From contig CAKXYI010000001.1 in NCBI GenBank assembly GCA_934899185.1, positions 558,001 to 622,000 on the forward strand: DNA of 64,000 bases, read 5' to 3'. Every line of letters starts with the position of its first letter. Position 1 is the stretch's first letter. The notes under the pieces are model-generated. The model searched no databases, was not told the origin of the DNA, and saw only the letters and a program-made list of their open reading frames with translations. This DNA is from an uncultured Lachnospiraceae bacterium (lineage in GTDB: Bacteria; Bacillota; Clostridia; Lachnospirales; Lachnospiraceae). Below are positions 9,002 to 18,200 of this stretch, piece after piece. A program made the translations under genes and the position numbers.

Positions 9002-9705
9002 AAGGCTGCAAAATATAAGATACTGATATCAAATGCCAGAATACCGTAATAATAGGTTGCAAGGTTCAGATAATGGATCTTGCAACGGTTTTCCGGCTTA
9101 TGGAACTTGTAGAAGTACAAGAAAATGATCGTGAAATCAGAGATAAAAAAGGCGATACCCCCAAATCCGATCCAACCGGAAGCCAGACCCGGATAGTGTG
9201 CCATATACTGTGTACTCTTGGACAACATGAGCGACAGAAATACGCAATAGATTGATGCCGGAATCACCAGTCTTCCCATGTGCAGATGCACCAGATGCTT
9301 GACAAAGACAAAGGCTGCCAGCGCTACGATCGGCAGGAATATATTCCACCATGTGATCGTCGCATCAACACGAAAGAAACATATCAAAAATCCCATATGC
9401 GCCAGGAGAAATACGATCATGCCTGCCAGCATATGTTTTCGCTTACTCTTGATCTGATATAATCCCATGAAGAGATCGCCAACAGCACACAAAACCAGCG
9501 GTAAAAGCATCATATAGAAATACTGCATATGGTCACTGACAAAAGCAAACATGACAGCGATCGCTACAAAGGACGCACTGCACAGCATCTTGACCGGTAC
9601 ATAGTATTTTTGCTTATAACGCGGTAAGGCAGCCACCAGAAGTCCTGCAAATTCCAGTGTATAGATTATTGTCACGATTCCCTGTGCCATCATTCTTGTA
9701 AACAT
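8998..9705 (-). CDS. YhhN/TMEM86 family membrane protein (lysoplasmalogenase-like)
   Basis: Small polytopic protein of 235 residues with about eight hydrophobic segments. It has conserved YhhN-family features: an early small-residue/aspartate helix (LCAVGDLFMGL) and a late one (GGIAFFISDFTIIF). Animal members hydrolyse the vinyl ether bond of lysoplasmalogens, and some anaerobic Clostridia make plasmalogens, so such a role is possible but unproven. The ATG is preceded by AGGAGA seven bases away. It is monocistronic, ending convergently and overlapping thiT by four bases. Confidence 0.8.
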   Translation of the reverse strand: MFTRMMAQGIVTIIYTLEFAGLLVAALPRYKQKYYVPVKMLCSASFVAIAVMFAFVSDHMQYFYMMLLPLVLCAVGDLFMGLYQIKSKRKHMLAGMIVFLLAHMGFLICFFRVDATITWWNIFLPIVALAAFVFVKHLVHLHMGRLVIPASIYCVFLSLMLSKSTQYMAHYPGLASGWIGFGGIAFFISDFTIIFLYFYKFHKPENRCKIHYLNLATYYYGILAFDISILYFAAF

Positions 9706-9741
9706 ATCCCTGTCTCCTATGATCTCATGTCTTTCAAGTAG

Positions 9742-9775
9742 AAAAGGGGCAGTCTTAGCAACTGTCCCCTTTTTT
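9742..9775 (-). terminator. Intrinsic terminator of the surface-protein operon
   Basis: AAAAGGGGCAGT pairs with ACTGTCCCCTTTT (one bulged base), loop CTTAGCA. On the minus strand it follows the stop of the LRR protein gene and ends in TTTTCT. Confidence 0.7.
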
Positions 9776-9801
9776 CATTCGTATATCTCTATCTCTTATT
9801 C

Positions 9802-11100
9802 TTAAGATCTATCTTTGTGATTCTGACTCAAATATTTCATCTTATTGAAACGGCTATAAAGAATAACACCAATACCACCAGCAAAGATTGCAATGCAGAG
9901 GAAGTATCTCGGATCAATACCATCTGCGGTCGTTGGTGTCGCATCCTTTGTATGGGATGCAGCGCCTCCGTTTGTCGCGCTCTTGATCACTCTGCCGTCT
10001 GCGGTTGTCACAGAACCGTCTGCGTGGGTAATGGATCCATCCGGGTTCACAACGTCGCCATCGGAAGTACCGTTATTGCTGCCGTTGTCTCCATTATTGG
10101 CACCATTGTTGTTGCCATTATTGTTTCCATTGCTATCACCGCTGGTGTTATTGCCATTGTTGTTATTATTATCATCACTATTGTCATTATTGTTATCATT
10201 GTTATCCTCATCCGGATTATCTCCCAAGACAACAAAGACAATATTATTATCCTTGGCATACTTTTCTGCCGCAGAACCAGAAACGCCATAAATGGTAGAT
10301 GGTGTCCATGAACTCTGTGTGGCGATCGATGTCACGGATGCAGGGATAGTGATAGTCTCAAGACCACTGTCGGTAAAAGCATTGGCTTCGATCGTGGTCA
10401 CACTATTTGGAAGGGACAGGGTAGAAATACCGGTGCAGTCCTGAAGCGCACCTGTGCCGATCGTTGTCGTGCCTGCTGCTATTGCCAAAGAAGTCTTGCC
10501 TTCCGGTACTAACAAAAGGCGAGTCTTTGACGCATTGTATAAACATCCGTCCGAAGATGCATAAGCACCATTGCCGGATGCCACTGAGATATTGGAAAGA
10601 TTGCCGCATCCGCTGAAAGCATTCGTAGAAATACTACTGACACTTGCCGGAATGCTGACAGAACTAAGCGATGCACATCCGTAAAAAGCATTGCTGCCGA
10701 TCGAGGTTGCACTATCCGGGATCGTCACAGATCCAAGGGATAAGCACTCACGGAAAGTCTCTTCCGGGATCCCATTCAAAGAAGAACTCAGGGATACTGA
10801 TGCAAGAGAAGTACATCCGCCAAATACACCTGTTCCCATACTGGTCACTGAACTCGGCATAACAACCGATGTAATGTCCTTTGATGCAAAGACACCGGCA
10901 TTGATTGTAGTCACACCATCCGGGATCGTAACGGCTCCACCATTTCCTGTGTAATCTTCCAGAACTGTGCCATCATCACTCAGCACCAATCCAGATTCTG
11001 TCGTCTGGCTTGCATCTGAACTCTGGCTGACGATCACCCAAACGGATAAGATCACAGACAGCGCGATCAGAAACCATCCAATTTTTGTACCTCTTTTCAT
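9802..11100 (-). CDS. BspA-like leucine-rich repeat surface protein with probable sortase sorting signal
   Basis: Cell-surface adhesin-type protein, 432 residues. An N-terminal signal/anchor segment (residues 7-25) is followed by eight LRR_5-type units of about 23 residues (pattern VTIPDSATSIGSNAFYGC). Then comes a low-complexity Asn/Asp/Gly linker of about 55 residues and short PDGSITHADGSVTTADG repeats. The C-terminus reads PTTADG, a hydrophobic helix and a Lys/Arg tail, the layout of a sortase signal of the PKTAD kind found in Clostridia. The sortase gene lies immediately upstream, so this is the likely substrate. Start set at ATG eight bases after GGAG; the frame reaches further upstream without an RBS. 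Ligand unknown. Confidence 0.85.
   Translation of the reverse strand: MKRGTKIGWFLIALSVILSVWVIVSQSSDASQTTESGLVLSDDGTVLEDYTGNGGAVTIPDGVTTINAGVFASKDITSVVMPSSVTSMGTGVFGGCTSLASVSLSSSLNGIPEETFRECLSLGSVTIPDSATSIGSNAFYGCASLSSVSIPASVSSISTNAFSGCGNLSNISVASGNGAYASSDGCLYNASKTRLLLVPEGKTSLAIAAGTTTIGTGALQDCTGISTLSLPNSVTTIEANAFTDSGLETITIPASVTSIATQSSWTPSTIYGVSGSAAEKYAKDNNIVFVVLGDNPDEDNNDNNNDNSDDNNNNNGNNTSGDSNGNNNGNNNGANNGDNGSNNGTSDGDVVNPDGSITHADGSVTTADGRVIKSATNGGAASHTKDATPTTADGIDPRYFLCIAIFAGGIGVILYSRFNKMKYLSQNHKDRS
10069..10215 (-). repeat. Low-complexity trinucleotide-rich tract encoding the Asn/Gly/Asp linker
   Basis: Runs of AAT/AAC, GAT and GGC/GGT codons on the minus strand form an imperfect simple repeat. 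Such tracts expand and contract by slippage, so the linker length may vary among strains. Long antisense frames here are artefacts of the tract. Confidence 0.7.
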
Positions 11101-11163
11101 TCTCGTATCTCCGTATAACTCTATTTCGAAATAAAAATCTACAACATCTAGTATATTATACAC

Positions 11164-12267
11164 CTATTGTACTTGTTTGGCTACTACAAATAATCGTCCA
11201 TCCTCGGTATAACTGTTACAGGTTGACAGGGTCAAAAGTTTATCCTGTAGGGTCAGACCATCCGCATTTCCATATACGGCTAGGGAATCTACATTTTGGA
11301 TAAAATCTTCCAGATCCTGCGCGGAAGTTGACGTGATGAAATCATAATAACGATAAGCGTCTTCGTCCTGATACTGGACCTTGGACAGTCCTACCGCAAC
11401 GATCTCATAGGTTCTTTTCTCATAGATGGTATTAAAATTGATATATTTGTGAGCATCCAGATAGCCCTCTTGCAGATAATTTTTCAGACCGCCAAACATC
11501 ATCCCGCTTTTCATGTTATGCCCATAGATGATGGTATTGATCGTCGGCTTTAAGATACTGCACCGCTCATCCATAAAAATACTGCCGTTGGCGTTGGTCG
11601 CCTGATCAAATCCATGGGTCAGATAGTAGGTGTTATCCTTCTGTACGACCGGATAATTGATCTCGGTATCGTCAATGGAAAGCCAGCCTACCATTTCCGG
11701 GTTCTGCTGTAAGAGTTCTGCATATTCCGGTAAAACGCTTAAATTCTGTGTCTGATCTTCCTGCCCGGACGACATATCTCCATTTTCTGTAGAAGTATCT
11801 TCATTCTTGGCATCATCTTTTTTTGAAGCATTATCCTGACTCCTTGGTGTCTCCACCTGATCTGCCAGTTTCTGCATCTGCCTTGTCGTCACAACGTCCC
11901 GGATCTCAGCAATTCCGAACACAGCAAAAGAGACAAGTGCCAAGATAATAAATGCAACACCAAGTATCTTCTGGTATTTTACCTTGCCCTCTGCCTCTTC
12001 TACAACGGCTTTGTCCTCCAACAGATCTACGGACTTATCCGCAACGATATCTGCCAGATGCGCAAAAAACTGATCACCGATCGGTGACTTGAATACGATC
12101 TTGCCGCTTCGAATGTCATTGTAAAGGCGTACTGCCACCTCGGGATCCTGTATATTTAATTCTTTGTTGATACATTCGATCTTGCGAACATCTTCCTGAC
12201 CATCACGATATTCGTGAAAGGTCTGGAAGGTGTATTCGCCGATCTTATATTTTCCTTGTTCCTGCAT
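11164..12267 (-). CDS. Class B-like sortase with N-terminal cytoplasmic extension
   Basis: Membrane transpeptidase that cleaves a sorting motif and joins the surface protein to the cell wall. The catalytic triad is visible: H250 (YGHNM), C350 (LSTCNS) and R358 (DGRLFVVAK). The TLSTC form and added helices between His and Cys fit class B. The first 100 residues precede the only membrane segment (about 103-123) and form a predicted cytoplasmic domain that classical sortases lack. An Asp/Ser/Lys-rich spacer then leads to the catalytic domain. The gene lies nine bases downstream of the giant repeat protein and just upstream of the LRR protein, so all three appear to be one transcript. Confidence 0.92.
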   Translation of the reverse strand: MQEQGKYKIGEYTFQTFHEYRDGQEDVRKIECINKELNIQDPEVAVRLYNDIRSGKIVFKSPIGDQFFAHLADIVADKSVDLLEDKAVVEEAEGKVKYQKILGVAFIILALVSFAVFGIAEIRDVVTTRQMQKLADQVETPRSQDNASKKDDAKNEDTSTENGDMSSGQEDQTQNLSVLPEYAELLQQNPEMVGWLSIDDTEINYPVVQKDNTYYLTHGFDQATNANGSIFMDERCSILKPTINTIIYGHNMKSGMMFGGLKNYLQEGYLDAHKYINFNTIYEKRTYEIVAVGLSKVQYQDEDAYRYYDFITSTSAQDLEDFIQNVDSLAVYGNADGLTLQDKLLTLSTCNSYTEDGRLFVVAKQVQ

Positions 12268-12276
12268 GAAATATTC

Positions 12277-15200
12277 CTACTTTACAGTGATCGCTATTGT
12301 CTTTGAGTAATCTCCATAAACATAAGAACCATCCACCGGCTTGTATGCTCGTACCTTATAATAGTAGGTCTTGTTGCTGCCTACCTTGGTATCGGTATAG
12401 GTACCCTTGCCGTTTGGTACAACGGCGATCTTCTTGTAAGTACCGTCTGCACTTGAACTGCGATAGATCTCATAACCTGCTACCGTGTTGCTGCGGTTCC
12501 ATGTAAGCGTCGCACTTCTCTTTGCCGTAGATATGCCCACAAGATCATTGGTAGACGCCACCTTGGTATAAGCCGTTACTGACTGCATTTCGCCATAGGT
12601 CGTATTTCCACCTGCGGTCACATAAGATCTCACATGGAAGGTATAGGTCGTTGAGTTCTTCAAGCCATTTGCCACAAAGGATGTAGCCGATGTTGAACCA
12701 TACTTGGTACGATTGTCCTCGCTGTAGATCTCGTAACCGGTAGCCTTTCCATTTTTCAGCCATGAGATCTGAATACCTGTCTCACTGGCTGCCTGAGCCT
12801 TTAATCCTACCATGACCGGAGCAATGATATTGAATTTCAATACGCTGGTTCCTGTGTAGTTGCCAAGTCCCTGTACGGTTGCTGTTGCAACGCCAGGATT
12901 TACATTGTTGTTGTAAGTAACACTGTATTCTTTTCCCTGAATCAACTCTTTACCATCATACAACAAGGTTGCTTTTGGTTCAATGGCTTTTCCGGTGTAG
13001 GTATTCTTGCTCAACTGAATGATATTGCATGCGTTGATATTCTTTGGAATGATCTCATAAGTTGCCTGTAAGACTTCTTTATTGCCGGCAAGTTCTACCG
13101 GAATAAAGGCTGTGATCATTCCGACCGCAATACAATCATCATTTGTAACATCCGCAATATCGGTCGTCTCTGCCTCTTCTGCACTCATACGTCCATAAAC
13201 AATCTGGTCTGCATCATAAGCCACCTGATTGCCGCTCGGATCCTCGATGACAAAGTCCGGTCGGATCGCTTTTCCGGTGTAGGTGTACTGATTTGCATAA
13301 CCTTTGACGCGAAGCAGTGACATATCTGCGCTGATGGTGTAAGCACATCTTGCACTATCGCTATAGTAAGATACCAGCGGTGTGATAATAACATAACCGC
13401 CTGTCGTGTAATTGTCATCAGAATAGTAGTCTACCTTGTAATCTACATCCTGCTCCAATACATTACCGCCACATTCTACGGTAACCGGTGGCTCTACTGC
13501 CTTTCCGGTATAGAACTGCGGTTCAATGGTGACAATGGCATCTTTTAAGGATGCTACAATGTCAAACTCCTCGGTCACCTGACCTATGTAATTGCCCTTT
13601 GCTACGACTGTTACCGTTGCATGACCAGCCTTGGTATTATCTGTCAGTTTCAGATCATAATCGACACCTGCCACCAAGGTCCATACCGGATCCACACCAT
13701 TGTCATAGATCACGGATACATCCGGTGTGATAGCGCTTCCGGTGTAGGTGACACGTTTATCATTTAATACCAGTTTAAAGTCCGAAATGTCTTTTGCCCC
13801 AATGATGAATGCCTGGCTCTTGGTCTCAGATCCCAATGCATAATTGCCTTTCAGAGAAACCACAACAAATGCCGGACTGTTGACATTTCCGATATTCTCA
13901 TTGTTGACATAAGTAATACTATAGTTGACCGGATCGATCTCTGTCTTTGTGGAGATCGAGGTATCATATACCTTTACGCCCGGTGTGATGGCACTTCCGG
14001 TATAAGTCGTCACATAATTGCCATCCTCGTCCTGTGGCAGGTCTAATACCACATTGATTTCGGATGTCTTTGCAACCTTTTGGTTGATACGGTAATAAGT
14101 AAACGGCTTGCCATAGTAATTGCCGATTCCCTTGACTGCCAGGGTCTTTGTACCGGCATTGACGCTATCCTCAATGTCGATCATTTCATAATCGGTACCT
14201 TCCTGTAATAAAGTGCCGTCTGAAAGATAGACTGCATAGGTCGGTACATGGGACTTACCGTCATAGGTAAATTCCTGCTGATCCTGTGCAATACGCACCT
14301 GTGCATCTGCGAGTGATCTGCCGATATTGAAAGTCGTTGTTCTGCTGTCTGTATAGTTGCCTTTGCCGGTGATCGTTACCGTCGGTGCTGCGTCCGCATC
14401 ATCCTTAGATGCGGAATTGATGTTATTCTTGAAGGCCAGGTCATAGTCTGTACCCTTGGTCAGTTCCACGCCCCTTGTCGTATCCGTCACAACTACTGCC
14501 GGTTCTACCGCAGAACCACTGTAATCCATATCCGGTACCGTCACGGTGATATCATCTTCTGTGATCGGCTTCGGTTCTACCGTAAAGGTAGGATTTAAGG
14601 AACCATAGAAGTTATCCATGCCTGTGATTGAAATATTGTACTTCCGGGCATCGCGGATGCCATTACCATAATTGATCTTGTAATCAACGTCTTTCTGTAA
14701 AATATAGGTCGTACCGTCACCAACCGGACAAGAAACTTCAATTTCCGGTGTGATCACGCTTCCGGTATAGACTGCTGATGTCTTATCCAGTTTGACGGTT
14801 CCGCCGGCAAGATTTACCTTGGTAACTTCAAACTGTGCACTTCTGGATCCTGTGTAATTGCCAATTCCTGTAAATGTGACAGATGCTTTGCTATCAACAG
14901 AAACCTGCTCATTGTTGGAAAGTGTATAAGTGTAATCTACGCCTTCCTGCAAGGTATGTCCGTTATATGTCAGGCTCATCTGCGGAACCACCGGATGTCC
15001 TCCGGCATAACCGGTGTCTGAGACCTTGACATTGATATCACTTGCAGAAAGATCTTTCTGTGTAATCGTAAAGTATTTTGTCACGGCGCCATAATAACTT
15101 CCTGCACCACTGATGGTCACAGATGCAGTTCCTACATTGAGGTTCTCTGCATAACTTACGTTATAGTCCTTGGTCAGTGTCAGTGTCTTGCCACCATAAG

Positions 15201-18200
15201 CCACGACTACATTTGGCTGGATGTAATCTCCGGTGTAAGTCGTAGTCAGACCGGACAACTGACCGTCTAAGGTAATGTTCATGCCCGGATCTTCCAGATT
15301 GATGCCCTTGATCTCGAAGTTTACGACCTGATTGCCGATAGATGCACCATCCATACTATTGATAACCACAGATGCTGTACCAGCATCGATATTATTGGTA
15401 TAGGTAAGACTATAGTCAACACCTTCCTGCAAGATCTTTCCTGCACATGTTACCTGTGGTATTGGCTTGACCTCGCCGCCGGTATAAGAATATGTATCAT
15501 TCAAGCCGGTAATCGTTGCCTTGGACAGATTGTAATAAATATTAAAACTTGCTATCTTTGAACCGGTGTAATAAATATCCGAACCGGTAAGTTGGCGAAT
15601 CACAATACTTCCTGCGTCCGGACCAACATCTACATTCTGTCCATAATCCAAACTGTAATCTTTTCCTTCTTCCAATACCTGTGAACCATACTGGATGATT
15701 GGTTTCGGTTTAATCTGCTTTCCTGTGTAATCATACTGTTCATTGACATTGATCACGCTGGCATTACTCAGATCGCCCACAACCTTGATCGGAATGGATT
15801 GGCTGCCGATACAATAATTCTTACCGACGAAGACCAGTTCGCCTTCACCCGGTGTATCACAGTTGTACTGTTGGATCTCGTAGTTGCTTGTATCCAGAAT
15901 GATCTTTGTCATATTTCCAGAACTATCTGTATTAAACGCATTGGTATAAGTAATGCTCACACGTGCTGCCGAGAAATCCAAAGTTCCATTTGCCTTGAGA
16001 TTATAAGTATCGCTGCATCCACTGATCGTAAACAGATTGGCATTGCTCAGATCGCCAATGATATTAAACTTTGTTGTCAGGGTTCCGCTATAAGCACCAA
16101 TTCCGGCAATAGATACCGTTGCTTTACCCGGATTAACATTACTGCTATATGACAGTTCATAATCTTTGCCTTCGGTCAATACCACATCCCCATACATAAG
16201 GGAAAGGCTTGGCGTGATCTTATCTCCGGTATACATCTGATCCGGGATCGTCTCTACTGTCACATTATCAGAAATACTCTTGGTAACAATGGAGAACTTC
16301 AAGTTGATCGTTCCGTTGTAGTTGCCAATGCCCACAATATTAACGGTAGGTGCATCTGCATCGCCCTTATCTGCAATGTTGATATTGTTCTTGTAGCCCT
16401 GCACCTTATAATCCACATCCTGCTTCAAGACAGTTCCAGCGGTATTTGTGATCGTAATGCCGCTGATATCCGGCTTGATCTCTTTTCCAGTATATGTATA
16501 ATCCGGCAGAGTGGTCGCAGATGGTATACATGCACTCAGATCACTTGCCACGATCGTATAGGTCTGGCTCAGTGTTCCGCTGTAATGTCCGATACCCTTT
16601 GCCTGTACGATATATGTACCAACATTTGGTCCTACATCCATCGCCGTGAACTGATAATCGGTTCCCTCAACCAACTGAATGGTCTTACCGGATGCATTGT
16701 AGGTCACTTGGATCTGCGGTGTAATCTTGTTTCCATTATAGACATACTCAAATCCTGCCTCCGTGTGGTTCGGATCAATATTTGTAACGGTCACGGAAGA
16801 CTCGTTATCCAAAACAACCATGGTCACATAGTAGCGCTTGGTAATGGTTCCATAGTAGTCACCAATACCTGTATACGTGATAACAACGCTCTCTGTGGAT
16901 CCCATACCACCGGCTTCGGTCGTATAGGTAACGGTGTAATCGGTCTTTTCTTTCAGATCTGTTTCATTGCCATCTGCATCCGTGTAGGTCAGTTTTGATA
17001 CCGGCTTGATGCTGTTGCCATCTGTATCTCTGCCCCAATATGGCACATAATAGTCCCCGGAAGATGCCGGTTTTAAGATAGAGTCATCATAAGGGTTGTG
17101 AAGTTCTACTGCTCCGCCCAGTGCCAGATTGCTTCCGATCGTGTAGGTGATATTTCTGCTGCCGGTATAGTTGCCCATACCTGTGATCGTAGCAATCTTG
17201 CCCTCACCGGAAGTCTTGCTGTCCTCACCTACGGATACGGTATAATCGGTATCCTGTGTCAAGACCTTATTATTTAAGTTGGTATTGACTACATTTACAA
17301 CCGGCAGACGATAGTCACCATTCTTAACCAGTTTCTGTGTATCTGTGATCGTAACACCACTTGCTTCAGATGTGATGTCCTTTGGTGCGATCGTGTAGTA
17401 GATGGTCACGGTAGAACCCACATAATTGTTTACTCCGGTAACCATGATTGCCGGTGTCTTGGATATGTTATTCTCATCATAACTTGCCGCATTGATTGCA
17501 TTCACAGAACTTGTCTTATAGTTTCCGCTCTTTGTGACTGTGGAGTCTCCATCCTTAACAGTCAGACTTGGTGAGATCGTTCTTCCTGTATATTCTGCAA
17601 CATAGGTCGCCAGATAAGTATTCTCTGCGATCTGCTTGACTTCCTGTCCTCCCAAAATAAAGGTCAGATTTGAAAGTGACCTGGCAACAATGGAGAAATA
17701 CTCGTTTCGTTCTTCCGTCAGGTTCTTATCACCTGTGATAGTGATGGTTGCCTGACCAATGTTCTTATTATTACTATAAGACAAGGAATAGTTTGCATTT
17801 GAAATTTCCCGCTTCGTCCCATCATCATCCTGATAATACAAGGTAATATCCGGCTTAATCTGATTTCCGGTATAAATCTGATCTGCGATCTTTTTCGGTT
17901 CTACAACCACATGACTATCTGTCAGGCTCAATTTTTGGATGGTAAAGGTAGCCTTTACACTACCGGTATAATTGCCAATACCATTTGCATAAACGGTTGC
18001 TGTTCCGGCATTGGTATTATCCTCGTAGGAAAGTTCAAAATCCTGTCCTTCGACATAGGTCTTGCCTGTCTTGGTCAGAGTATATTCACCGGAAGATAAG
18101 GTAATCTCTTTTCCTGTATAGGTCTTCTTTGTAGAAACATTTAAAGTACCACTGATGGTCTGTGGCTTGATGGTAAAGGTCACGCGGATCTCTTTGCCAC

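Noticed and set aside
9817..10311. Long plus-strand frames rich in Ile/Val or Leu/Pro opposite the LRR protein
   Set aside because: They are antisense shadows of the Asn/Asp codon tract; no RBS and simple-sequence composition.
12277..12600. LPXTG-type sorting signal at the end of the giant protein
   Set aside because: The protein ends in an FN3 strand (AITVK) with no hydrophobic helix or basic tail.
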